A stretch of 49,888 bases of DNA, taken from assembly GCA_000697665.1 (NCBI GenBank), contig KL197723.1, forward strand, positions 532,765 to 582,652, in the 5' to 3' direction. Below, one piece after another: positions 21,287 through 32,640 of the stretch. Source of the stretch: Jaapia argillacea MUCL 33604. Taxonomy: Eukaryota; Basidiomycota; Agaricomycetes; Jaapiales; Jaapiaceae. The first letter of the stretch is position 1; every line of letters begins with the position of its first letter. The notes under the pieces were generated by a model. That model was given only the letters and a program-made list of their open reading frames with translations. It was not told the origin of the DNA and searched no databases. The position numbers and the translations under genes are program-made.

Positions 21287-23478
21287 CTACTTCTTGCATC
21301 TGGATTTCATCCGCGAAGTCACCGCTTTCAAAGTCCCAACTCTCCCTCTTCCAATCCCCATGCCCATAACCTTCCTCCTCCTCTCCCTCAACGCCTTCTG
21401 AGCCGCCTTCTCCTCATCGCTAAGCCTCTCAGACGAAGAAGTCGATACCTCAGACCCACAAGACCCACTCGAGCAATTCGAAGATGACAACCGCGTCATC
21501 ACTTTAGGTCTCCCATCCATCCGCTCTTCCTTCCTAAACTGACTCGTCCTTCTCATAGTCCCACCCTCCGCACTAGACATCCCATTCTTCGTACCGCCTA
21601 AAGACAGATTCCTCGACATGGGCGGGATACTGGGTAACCTCGGCGGAGGTTCGGTGTCAAATTCGGACGCGGAGGCGGTGGAGTAGATGCTGCTGGCTCG
21701 AGTGACAGAAGCAGATTGTGCGGGAACGAACAGTTGTCCCTTCTGATGCGATTTCAATAATACTGCAGCTGGTTTCGTCGCGATTTTCAGAGGGGGAGTT
21801 GGACCAACATCCTCATGAGATCCACGAATATGAACCACTCCCGCGCCTTCAGCCGTTTCTTCCAGAGTCCAGAGCTTTGACGCAGTGCTACGGGTGGTAG
21901 GGTCCCTCCCAAGAGGTTGGCGAGTAGCTTTGTTGCGCGTAGAAGTTCGTTTCGTGCGACGAGGGAGTGAAGTAAACTTGTCCTCCTCGATACCCTGCGA
22001 TGAGCCAGAGATGTAACCTCCTGAGACCGCGCTCAATGCGTTTGCGAGGTTCGATCTTAGCGAAGCAGTCCAGCCTTCAGAAGCCCGCCCTGAAGGAACT
22101 TCGCATGCGGTTCCCGCGTCCCTCGCTGAACTATCTCCCGGAAAGGGGAGGGGTTCCCAATTGCTTTCTCTAGAAACGCCGTCGTCTGAACCATGCTCGG
22201 TATCCTTCCCCCATGGAACTCGCAACCCCCCGTCATGAAGCCCTAAAAATCTGGGTTTTTCTCCTGGTACTAACTCCCTCGGAGTTCCCAGCACTCTATC
22301 CTGGGGTGCCATATCTAAAGCTGTGGCAGGACGACTGAATTCATCACCAGAGAGAACGACGTCGCCTGGGACCATATTAGCAATTTGCAACGAGCCGTGC
22401 TGAGCTCCAAAATCGGCGCTGACAACGCTCGGTGGAAGGGGACTTGTATTGGGGAATTGATTGTGGCTGTCCTCACCCCTTGATTCCACGTGGATCCCGG
22501 GAGGGAATTGAACCGAACCAAAAAGGTCTTGATGAAAGTCTCCATGCTCCGTTCGATAATAACTGTCAGCTGGCTCTGCAGCGTCCAGCACAGGTTCAGG
22601 CTCATGGTCCCAACCTCCGGTACCCGAACTATGGCCAACGCCGACCCCATATCCGAACCCAATATCCTTCTCTTCCATCCCTTGGTCGTCATTCCAAGGC
22701 CACTTAGAGCTTGCAGTCCTGCGGCGTTGGCGAGCTCGTCGGTGAGCGCGAAAGAAGAAAGCGACGAGGGCAGCTAAAAAGGCCACAGCGGTGATAGTTC
22801 CAAATGCGATGCCGATGCCAGAAGATGTCTTGTGTGAGGACGCTGCCGAAGCTGCCGTCGGTGATGGTGTTGTTGCCACCGCTGATTGGATAGGAGCAGC
22901 CGAAGAACTACCGGTGGCTGACGGTGCCGAAGTCACGGAAGTAGATGGGGGAATCGTCTCAGACGACTGAGGGGAGGATGTTTGTGACTTGTTTGTGGTT
23001 GTAGTAGCGGATGACGAAGTCGATGGTGACGATGACGTCGCACCAGAATCGACAGGAGAGCTTGACGATATTCCTGGAGCAGGAGATGGCAACGCCTGTA
23101 TCGAAACTGGGGTTGACGACACTGGGGTCGGGAGTAAGGGTTTGGTAGAGGCTACCGTAGAGTCACTACCATACACAAGATTCAGCCCTCTGAGAAGGAA
23201 GACATATAGACTGAATCGAACCTTGAAATCCCACCCGCCTGCAAACTGTTTGGATCTCCTGGTCCTGATGGCTGGATGGGGGGTGAATCGGGCGGTGTAT
23301 CCTCAACTTTCTCAGGCGCTAGGATGGAAGCTTGACCTCCAGGACCAAAAACAATGACATTTCCATTGAGAAACTGAAGATCACGAGCTGGAAGAGAACG
23401 TCGTAAACGAGAGGCATAGTGGAGACGAGGGACAAGCAGAATCATAGGAGGAGCAAGCAGAGCCATATTGAATCTCAA
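21287..23478 (-). CDS. Ser/Thr-rich single-pass membrane protein with long cytoplasmic tail (Mid2/Skg6-like topology)
   Basis: Exon 1 is 23222-23478 (ATG at 23478) and exon 2 is 21287-23165. The preferred intron is 23166-23221 (56 nt, donor GTTCGA, CTGAAT branch-like site 18 nt before the AG). An alternative 32-nt intron ending at 23190 keeps the frame and adds eight residues. The first about 25 residues are hydrophobic (MALLAPPMILLVPRLHY). An extracellular Ser/Thr/Pro region of about 130 residues follows, rich in likely O-glycosylation sites. Then comes one membrane span, GIAFGTITAVAFLAALVAFF, and a basic stop-transfer run RAHRRARQRRR. The tail of about 490 residues is polar and low-complexity. 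The layout matches fungal cell-wall sensor or budding-type proteins, but no family domain is certain, so this is a topology-based call. Confidence 0.8.
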
Positions 23479-23814
23479 TTGCGAATGTGATGAACGAAGG
23501 GCGCACCGGGCGCCAGAGCTGTCGAAGCGAGGAGGAAGAGAGAAAAGTGGTTGCCAAGATTTTCAAGAGGTCTTGATGACTGCCGCCAGAGAAACGGGGA
23601 AAATGGAAGATGACGAACCCGCGAAGTCTTATAGCCATGAGATTCGGTTTCTGACTGGCGCCGGGAATGTGTTGCCAGCCGCGAGCTGTGCAGGCCGAAT
23701 CGAAATGTCAAACGTCTGGTGGTCAGTTTCCACCTGAACAGGGCGAAGGCCAAGCGGTGCCCATTAATTAACAGGAGAGTAGTAGCGCACGATCATAGTC
23801 GCTGTTTGTCGAGG
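23479..23814. promoter_or_regulatory. Probable promoter region of the Ser/Thr-rich membrane gene
   Basis: The stretch of 336 bp between the stop of the upstream gene (23815) and the ATG at 23478, both on the minus strand. I see no clear TATA box or other motif I would name. Confidence 0.35.
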
Positions 23815-25781
23815 TCAGCGGCCCAAAGTGCCAACCAAACTCATCTCTCGAACGAGATTCTCCACATCAATCACCATTGAATCGCATCGCTGTACCTTCT
23901 CGATCTTTCTGGAAAGCAACGCGATAATCTTATTATCGACGTCGACCTCATCCTTTTGGAATCGTGCTGTTCGTCAATTGTGAGCCAGTGATACGCCAAC
24001 ATGTAATGTAAGCACGTACCAAGCGAGGCGTCTATAATTCTGGCATTGGCGAGGAAGGCACGCCGCTCGTGGGCTGTGTGTGTGGAGTCAGAATTCTTCA
24101 AAATTATGTCTACGCCTCACAATGACGCACCATCGCGTGTCGTGCGTTCAATATGCTGGAGCAAACTATCCAAATCCTTCGCGATTCGATAAGGTTCCAC
24201 TCTCGCGATATAAGAAAGATTAACTACCACTTGGCCAGCCAGGCCGCAGGTACTGGCAGCTTGTGTCAGAAGAGATGACTTCGACACCTGTTCTTGGGGT
24301 TCGGAAGACGAAATCGACCACTGGAATATGTCGACATATTGTTTGACACCTGCTGCCTCTGCTAACAACGCTTCTCGCAGTGGATTCGATGTGTTCTGCG
24401 TAAATGTCGACAGCTACATCATTGTGTCATTTATTTGTTCAGAAACATAGCATAACTGCGACTTGCCAATTGGATGTCTTGTTGACAGGCCATAATGAGA
24501 GCATTGGCTTCGTCGGAAATCGCTTGCACCGATTGCTCGTCTGCACGCTAGGGTAAAGACTTGTCAGATACAGGGACTTCGACGGCAATATCAAACTGAC
24601 CATCTGTTCAGCAATTTCCTTTGGGTCACTGACAACTTCGTTGGGAAGAGGACTATGATACCTCGTCTTCGTTCTTGCTCGTGTTTGGGCCACTGATCGG
24701 CAGTTTTCGCTGTTGAATCTCGCTTAGCTTTGGCATTAGCTTCGAAGAAGCGAGATCTTACAAGGCTGCGACGACTTTTGGATGGTCATGTGGTAGATGC
24801 ATAGCCCTTGCTAAAGCTTGTATGAGCTGCTGGTCAGCATCGGACCTTGTTATGGAGTGTTGCTTTTGTAATGATGCAAGACGGATGTGGTGTCCATGTA
24901 GGCTCTTCACAGGATGTCAGGGGAAGTTCAGGCAGACCTTGTTTATAACTTACTCCAAGCGTGTCTCTGGTATACGAATTGGAGAGACGATTTGCTTCGA
25001 ACTGTCGTGCTTCAATGGGAAGGTTAGGTGACCGGGTCGGACCCTACGTGCATTCAGCGATACGACTGTGACGGGAGAAGCTGCAGAATAACACAAACTA
25101 AAGCGTGATGATCCTCTATGGCACGACTGGACAAGAATGAGTGCGTCAATTTCGACGTAACTGCCGAACTGGTCCTGAGCTCACCATTGGCCCTGTAGAA
25201 GGCTGGCTATATGCGCGAACCTCTTCATTCTGATAACTTCTTTCTTCTGGAGGATATCGAGTAACATGTCGACAACTATCTTATTATCGAGGACTGATTG
25301 CAGATGCTCGATGTCGCCCCCTGATCCCCTCCGTCAGCAGTGTGTCACCATTAGCGATCTACAGACACTGATCAACGCACGCAAAATTTCAAGGGCCTTG
25401 ATTTTCCTTTCCAGAGCTTGCTGTACCTCGGTGTAGTTGATCTTCACCCCGTTCAGAGCAGAGCGAGTCGCGTTGGCCTGCAAGAAATCGTCATCTAACC
25501 CGCATTCAGTTGATCTGGAGATATGAGATCTGCTCTGTCGAAAGCTGTGGCGATGAGCTTCGTGAGCCATTATTGTCTCTATCGGTACAGAAATAAGCTT
25601 ACGATAGAATCTGTTGTCTAGCTGCCGCGGTCGCCGACCTTCCCTTTACATGCTCCACGAGAAACTTGAGGGCTTCAGCGAAAGGCCCCTTGTAGATTCT
25701 TTCCAGGTCTTTCAGAGTAATCTCGGGAGCTGACAGCGACGCCAAAGAGGCATGGATCTCGAGGATGTCAGAGGTTGACAT
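23815..25781 (-). CDS. Helix-rich coiled-coil-type protein, nine exons, with premature in-frame TGA
   Basis: ATG at 25781 (MSTSDILEIHASLASLSAPE). Exons: 25781-25603, 25544-25381, 25320-25185, 25097-24954, 24902-24762, 24709-24601, 24547-24467, 24413-24020, 23966-23815; the phases close. The fourth and fifth acceptors are less certain. The intron 24414-24466 uses a GCAAGT donor (GC-AG type). Visible segments include YKGPFAEALKFLVEHVKGR, LERKIKALEILR, LLDILQKKEVIRMKRFAHIA, DEANALIMACQQDIQ and DSLLQHIERTTRD, i.e. long amphipathic helices throughout. I do not recognise the family; a cytoskeletal or augmin-like role is only a guess. A TGA at 24117-24119 cuts the frame, while 83 further coding-like codons follow in phase to a final TGA at 23815 (VDNKIIALLSRKIEKVQR, REMSLVGTLGR). 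The product as read would be about 83 residues short. Confidence 0.7.
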
Positions 25782-26538
25782 TGATGCTGGCGGAAACGCT
25801 TGAATTGGTCTGGTGTTGGTGCGATGGTAGTTTAGTAAATGTGACAACTGGTCACGGGTGCGGTGACACACCGCGTAGACGCGCAGATTGACAGACTCGC
25901 GAGGAAGGCCCGATCCTGAAACGAAACGGAGGTTGGCTGAGGTCCCCCATTTGAATGAGATTCCATGGAATTTACCGAGGAGCATAAATTCACCCTTCAA
26001 GTAGCAAACCCAGGCTGATTTCGCTGACGCGTGCCAGAACCCGACCTCAAATACTGACTGGTAGATGCTGACCACTCCCTTTTCAACATCTAAAGCAAAA
26101 GCCTGCGATATCAAAGGGTTTTGACCTGTTTTTGCAATTCGAAGTCGTAGCCGGTCAGTCAGTCTTGACTTAGTTTTAAAGGAGGGTTCCTGGTGGTAAG
26201 GAGCAAACCCAAATCGGGAAGGATCAATTCCCGGAGCGGTCTCGGCTGCTTAAACGCGCTCATTTTACTTCGTGATAATCTACCACCTCCGCTTTCTCCT
26301 CCATACCTCGTCCCCACGCAAAGCTTTAAGTCTTTGAGGTTATTCCGCGTCTCGTCATTCATCCGTCGCGACGAAAACTTTCTATTCTCCTGTTTAGCAG
26401 TCCTACTTCACCGACAACCCTTTGATTTAAGAGGCTCTTTAGCACTTTCGTCCCCGAGATAACGTGAGCTTTGATATGCATTACTGTTTGATATGGATCT
26501 GAATCTGAGGCGCGAATAATGTAGCACTCATTACCATA
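25782..26538. promoter_or_regulatory. Divergent intergenic region between coiled-coil-type and MYND genes
   Basis: 757 bp lie between two divergent ATGs (25781 on minus, 26539 on plus), so both promoters must lie here. Open frames in it (for example the upstream extension to 26114 on minus) are not coding-like before the chosen ATG. No specific element can be named. Confidence 0.45.
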
Positions 26539-28920
26539 ATGCCTTCGGCTTCCGCCAATCGCAAACAGTCTACAAAGTTCAAGGGAGAAGCGGCCACAGG
26601 CAATGCACTCGCTCGACTGTTTACGGACGATCTCAGTGATGTTGAGTGGGTGGAGATTGCGAACCGTCTCTCTGAAGTTCTGGAGTTGCCAGGTCAGTTA
26701 GGAACTGTTTGTTCACGTTCACCCCACTGACTCGATGAATTTTAGATATGACGACCCGAAAAGGGCTCAAGAAACTTCATGCAAACTTCCCTGAAGTACA
26801 CCAGCGCTTAAACGAAGTTCTCCGGCATAGCAAGAAGACCCACGATGCCAAGGTTATGGGTGGTTTAGTTGGCATCTTTGCCAAGATGTGCAGCGTCGAC
26901 ACCATCCTCCAGGATCAGATCCTAGAAGCAGGTAAGCATGCTGCTCTTTGCGTTTCTCTAGAAACCCCTCGATGAATTCATCCTTCAAGGTTTTCTCAAG
27001 CAAGCTATGGAGTTCCTCGAAATTCCCGTTACTCGCACCCTGACCCTACGGGCGTTGGCTACGATCACAAACTATCCCGGGAAGCAATGCATGGGCGAAC
27101 TTCTTCGCTATCTCCCCACATTCCTCAGGATTATGAAAGAAGAACCCATCGAACCGAGTGTAGCAGGTCTCTGCACTGCCATCATCTCCCACACGGTTCG
27201 AGCATCACAATTTTCTGACGTGCAAAAGCATGTAGACGTCTCCACCATGACGACTCTGGTACTCTCCTGCCTTCGCAACCCCGAAATCACAGATTATACT
27301 GTTGATCACGCTATATCGCTCCTTGACCGTGTTGCCGACAATGATCCTAAAGGCCGGGACGTCGAAGCCCTCAAAACATTCTTCGTCGCTCTCCTCAGGA
27401 GTTCAGACCCTATGCGTCGCATCAAGGCCTTCCGATCAGTTTCCCACCTGAGTTTGTATCACACGCCTGTCGCCTCTCGCAAGTCCAAAGACGAACCCAA
27501 GGTCGAAAAGTCCACCGTTGGCGCATTCGCACTCGTTGCCCCCTTCCAGAAACGGGTGTTACCTCCCGATCTCCAGCAGGTAATCAACAACTACGGTAAA
27601 GATCGCTGCGAATGCGCCGTCACGAGTCGTTCCAGCTCCAATTTCGTGGCCGCGTATGTGCAACATAGCCTCCACCCCGATCACTTCGTCTTAGGCCGCA
27701 CCCTATCCAGGGAAATTCTCGAGTCGGAGTTTGCGCTCCCTGAACTTATGTGCGACTGTTGTGCTCGTCCGAGACATAGCAGTACCGCCGCGACCCAACA
27801 CTGGGAAGAGTCTTTGCCCGAGTGCGTTTCTGCATTGCGTTCCCGAGGGAATGGTGGACAGGGAGACCCCTCCGATCTTGATCTTGCCGACATCTTGGAG
27901 GCACAACAATTGCTCCTACAACGCAAATACGTCGATGCCACGAATCTCGCTCAGAAAGGCCTCGAACGTAACCCCGACTTGGCGTACTTATACTATGCGT
28001 CTGCATTCGATTCCAACTGGGCCGACAAACTCCGGTGTTCGAAGAAGGGTTTGAGGTGCCGGATCTTGTCGCCTTGGTTGAAGCGGAGGTTTTTGAGATC
28101 GGCCTGTATGGCCGCTATGGGGTTGGGCATGGATGAGACTAAGATTCCTGATCCGGATGAAAGAGCCGCTTTGTTTATGAGCGCGTACGAGGACTCCAAG
28201 GTGCTCCTCGTGGAAACGCCTCCGGATTCGATGCATTTGCACGAAGACGTCGGGCAGTACATTCTTCTCCGACTCTTGTTCGATGGTCCAGACATGCCTG
28301 TCGATTTGGGTCCCCTCGAGGTATGTTCACCCCACCTTCGTTTCGAGGAACGTCTTGCCAACCATGTGAATAGGATGCCCTGGAGAAACTGAGGATCAAC
28401 GACAAAATCATGACAATGCTGGGTCGACCCATCAGTAATCTCACGCAGGTCAACTGCACGCGAGATATCATCACCAGCCTCCACTCTCAAGCCGCGACGG
28501 AATGGAGCGAAGTCATCGAACGATTGGACAGAGTGTTTCAACCTTGGGAAGAGGATCGTATCACTCTCACCAAACCCACTGGCGATGATCACGAGCTGGC
28601 CAAGTGGCTCGTCCGGTTCGAAGAAGATCGGTTTATCAAAGATCATCCATGCAAAATTAGTCCGAGACGCAAGATATTGACTGTAGAGAAGCTGGAGATG
28701 TTCCAGTGCTCGTGGTGTCACCGCATTAGTGCTGTACTCAGGAAGTGCGGACGCTGTGGGACTACTAGGTACGATCCCCTTTCGTGACGTCTTCCTCGAC
28801 ATGAGCTAATCTAGGTCCAGATATTGCGACTCGGATTGTCAGAAGCGCGACTGGAAGGCCCGCCATAAACTCCAGTGCAATGATGATATCGCCCCTACTC
28901 TCATTCCTGTTGCTGATTAA
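26539..28920 (+). CDS. MYND-type zinc-finger protein with helical-repeat N-terminal region
   Basis: Five exons: 26539-26692, 26746-26931, 26990-28320, 28374-28768, 28821-28920 (stop TAA). It encodes about 720 residues. The C-terminal MYND finger has the expected pattern CSWCHRISAVLRKCGRCGTT followed by RYCDSDCQKRDW and HKLQC, i.e. C-x2-C, C-x2-C, YC-x3-C and H-x3-C, with the last intron splitting it at TTR/YC. The N-terminal about 450 residues are helix-rich (for example GGLVGIFAKMCSVDTILQDQ and TLRALATITNYPG), consistent with an armadillo/HEAT-like fold. A stretch around LLQRKYVDATNLAQKGLERN resembles a TPR helix pair. MYND fingers bind proteins, usually proline-rich ligands. No SET motif was seen, so methyltransferase activity is not indicated. 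Confidence 0.88.
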
Positions 28921-29269
28921 TTACAATCCCCATGTTACTAACATCTCCATTTCGTATACCCTAGATACCACTAGTCTTGTACGCAACTGCTCAACCTAGT
29001 CATACCATCTCATCCGACCTGCTAATAAGATCTCATTCATTCATTCCTCGTGCTGACCTGCGAAGTCCCATCACTCCACCCAGGTTTTGTCCGAACAAGA
29101 AGAACTCTGCAACGTCCACTTAACCAAAGGACCAAGTCTCATACGGTGTCAGTCAAGGTGCTGTGTTATTACATGCTGGACATCACGATCGCGATATCCG
29201 GCAGAGGCCTATTGTAATCCACGGACAGTCTACATGCTACACGGGTCTGCTCCACCGAGCTCTCCCAAA
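28921..29269. other. Intergenic between convergent MYND and RidA genes
   Basis: 349 bp between two stop codons of convergent genes. It must hold both 3' UTRs. No other feature is seen. Confidence 0.5.
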
Positions 29270-29849
29270 TCAGTATTTAGACTTGGACTCGGGAATCTCT
29301 GCCACACACTCTATCTCGACCTCAGCTCCCAATGGTAGTGCAACCACGCCAACGCATGTTCTTGCAGGTGGTGCCTGGGGGAAGTACTAAGTCGCAACAG
29401 GTAAGGGCATCGTTTTCACGAAGGAATCAATTACTAACCTCGCAATATGCCTCGTTCATGGGCATGAAGTTCTTTGGCATGTCGGTGATGTACACGTTTG
29501 CCTTGATTATATGTTGTAACCCTGACCCCGCGGCTTGTAGGACGTTTTCTAGGTTTTCCAATGCGGCACGCTGATTTACAGGGAATCTTTCCGTGAGTAC
29601 ATCATCCTCGAGCACGATCTATTCTGAAGTCAGCTTACCGTTTGGGCTTTGATCCCGCCTTTTACCAGTACGTAGTTTTTATCGCAACCGATGCTACCTG
29701 ATGCATACACCTTGCCTTCATGGATCGTCGCTTGCGCTTATACCCCGAAGACAATGGTATCAGCAGTGGCCGCCGGGGAGAGATAGAAGATCCTCACAGA
29801 AAGCGCGCAGAGGAGGCACGGCGTAAGGAGTTGACACGACTGACTTCAT
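29270..29849 (-). CDS. RidA (YjgF/YER057c/UK114) family protein
   Basis: A four-exon model of 130 residues, the usual RidA length: 29849-29798, 29730-29639, 29570-29439, 29386-29270 (stop TGA). Introns are 67, 68 and 52 nt. Typical RidA landmarks appear in order: VYASGSIG, GGIKAQT, RAALENLENVLQAAGSGLQH, IIKANVYITDM, MNEAYCE, PPARTCVGVVALPLGAEVEI and ECVAEI. The Arg of PARTCVGV is the family's conserved ligand-binding Arg. Known RidA proteins form trimers and hydrolyse reactive enamine/imine intermediates from PLP enzymes, preventing damage by 2-aminoacrylate. The N-terminus (MKSVVSTPYAVPPLRAF) replaces the common PxGPYSQA block with a divergent version, so substrate range could differ. Confidence 0.88.
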
Positions 29850-31439
29850 CTTTGGCTACAAATGGTGCGTATGAAGAGGACAGACAGATAGCTCTGTTTC
29901 CGGACCCCCAGGGATGTTAACTCGCCGTATATATAGGAAGAGTCGAGACGGGAGTCCTTCCACGGAATGCTGTCACTCCAAAGAAAGTTGCACGGTAAAT
30001 TTGGCTATGGGTTGCATCGTCGGACTGCTAAGGCGATATCGAAGATGATCCCCAGAAAATCATGGACACCAAAAGCCTCGCGGAAACCTGGATGGTTGTG
30101 TGGGAAGAGCGAGAATTTGCTTTGTGGGCGGAATTTGCGTGAGGTAAGTTTGAATGTGGCCTTCATGTGCGTGTATGTGGGTCAAGTCGGAGAACGCTCC
30201 CTCCGATTTAGCACTTGAAGTCCGAAGTAGTGACATACTCTACTCTGCTGACTCCCGGACTGAAGCAAAGCTCGCGTCAGTTGGGTTCATGGGAGGAACT
30301 TGAAGATTTATTCTCGTTCGACTCCGGACATCCGTCGAAAGAATGCGATCGTCATTCAGGTAGTCTGCGATGTAGGGCGCCTCGCGGAGTGTAGGTTGCC
30401 TCGAGACTGTTATCTTGCCACGGTACCACGTAATTCAAAGAGAGCGGAATAGATTCTCGGGGTTGTCCATTGCATATAGAGCCTCGAGATGGAACCCACT
30501 GCACCCGGAGTTTATCTCGGAACTATGGTGCCAGCCGCTGGATCCGCTCGAAACAAGTTGTAACGGCACAATCAACGTTTCAAGTGGGAGCGAAGAGAGA
30601 TATGGATGGTGTAGTTCCCCGATGTTAATAAACGTTGAACGTGGACCAGGGTCCCGTAGCTTCAGCAGCCTTACAAACAGAATGTGCACCATTCTCTGAC
30701 GCGGATCTCAGCATGCTTAACATCGAACACCCTCCACGCGCGATGGGGCCGGCTGGAGTGAAGGGAATGGAGATCCCTACGCAATCAGGAGCGTTCGTGG
30801 CCAAGATGAAAATGGACACCAGGAAACCGTAGACAGATGGCCTCAAGAAATTGAAACACGACACCTGCACTCTGAATTCAATCTGACATTTTGCACAGAC
30901 GAAAATATTTGCAATGAGTTACCTCGCATGACGCCAGATACACCAAGGAGGCGCCGAAATGAAACGAAAGTGCAATGGGTTCACTTGTATTCCGACTGAA
31001 TCGTGTGAGGGACTACGGACAAAACTGAGAAGATGGAGAAAATACCAAATAGACCCAACTCCATCCAAAAACCCATCACTCATGCAACCTCTCCCACTAG
31101 CATGTCAACGCCCATCGAACCAGGCAAGAGGCATACAACTCGATCATCTTCCACACCAACGAGAACGCCTCAGAGCAAAATTGCCCGTCCCTTTGTTTAA
31201 TAACAAGGTAGTGGTGCCGAACGAGCGATGTCAACGCCGACCCATCCCGGAGGAGGGTCGTGCTCATATCGCTGCACCGAGAGGTCTCTTCATGGGCGTT
31301 TTTGATTGTGGAAGAATCGATGAAAATAGTTTGGTGTTGCAGGAGGTTTATATAGGGTTCGTTGTCCGTGGGAACTTATTGTCAGTCCATGATGGACTTT
31401 CAAGACAGTTTCACCATTCGTAGGCCATCAATGTATCGA
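29850..31439. other. Gene-poor stretch
   Basis: Upstream of the RidA gene. An ATG-started frame of 154 codons at 30959-31423 (+) and an 81-codon frame at 30625-30870 (-, with a hydrophobic VSIFILATNAPD start) are the longest, but neither shows a motif or conservation I can use. Nothing is called. Confidence 0.35.
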
Positions 31440-32640
31440 GGTATGAACTCGAGCTCCTCCTTAACCGTCATGTCCGGCCCCTCTTTCTCTTCCACACACT
31501 GGGTGCAAGGCGACACCATCCGAATTTCAGAGCTACATCACTTCGATTTCCCTCTGAGTCCCTGCATTATCATTTCCTAACATTGAACTCAATTGAATGC
31601 CCTCCGCACGTCGATTGTGCATGTGGACGTCACGTACAATTCCGAGTCCACCTTGCGAAGCCTTGCAACCAACTTACGACGGTGCGATTTCCATCACTGA
31701 CATTGTTCTCGTTTCCTAGGTGTCACTTAACATCTCATTTGCCTCACGACCACGAAAACGTGCACCTTTCGTTTGATCAACCATCGAAGCCAGTGAAATA
31801 GGCAGAACATAACTTGAAAGGTATGCGATCTCACTTTTCGAGTCGCACCTGCGTGCCCAGACCCTCTTTCTCTTTCGTGCGGGTGCACACTGCGCACGCA
31901 AGTCAACACCCTCCGAATTCCAGAGCTAAATCACGTCGATTTCCCCTCTGGCTTCTATGTCATCATTTCCCACACACTAATCGAACATCCATAGGGTTAA
32001 GAAGATTCGGTGAAAGGAACTGCACCCTTCGGACCGAACCCTTCACGACGCCACCGCTCGCAATTCGCACTGGTCGGACCCAAGACGGGATCCACTTTTC
32101 ACATCACCATCTTATCAGACTACTGATAAGATTGAGGCGCTTCTAGCCTCGAGTAGCACGATGATGGTTCGTCGTTCAATGCCCTTCGTTCTGCAGAACC
32201 CCGTTGGCGCCGATCGCGAGCACGTCTGTCGTGGCTACTTGCTTGATGGTAACCATCTCGTGGACGTTTGTTCCGTTCCACCAACTTTCAGTGTTCTCTG
32301 AGTCCAACGATTATCCTTTAAGCTAACCTCGATTTCTCTTTGTGGCCTCTCTCTGCACTAATGATCGCATAGGGTTGAGATCATCCTTTCATCTCGGGGA
32401 TGGATGTATCGCCGCCTCAGTTCTCCCCATTCAATCTCAAGTATTAACGGCGCGAATGGCGACGAACATTTAGCCCCCACATATTACCGCTGTCGTCAAA
32501 ACGTCTCTTATCAACTGCTGCACTTGCTGGGCCGCCGTCGAATCCTGTCCCGCAAGCTTGGCGACCAAGAGTCGTTAAATTGACCCAGGCTCCTCATTCA
32601 AGTGGGATCATTCCCCCTCTTCTGGCATTTCTTTTCACTC
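31440..32640. repeat. Duplicated 5' flank of DUF6533 copy D
   Basis: The blocks at about 31440-31590, 31818-31985 and 35739-35900 share sequence such as CTCTTTCTCT, the TCCGAATTTCAGAG type and CGATTTCCCTCTG, so there are three diverged copies. The rest (about 31990-32640) parallels 35900-36593 upstream of copy E, including ACCGCTG/CCGTCGTC-type blocks near 32480 and 36460. These segments were duplicated together with the genes. Confidence 0.6.
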
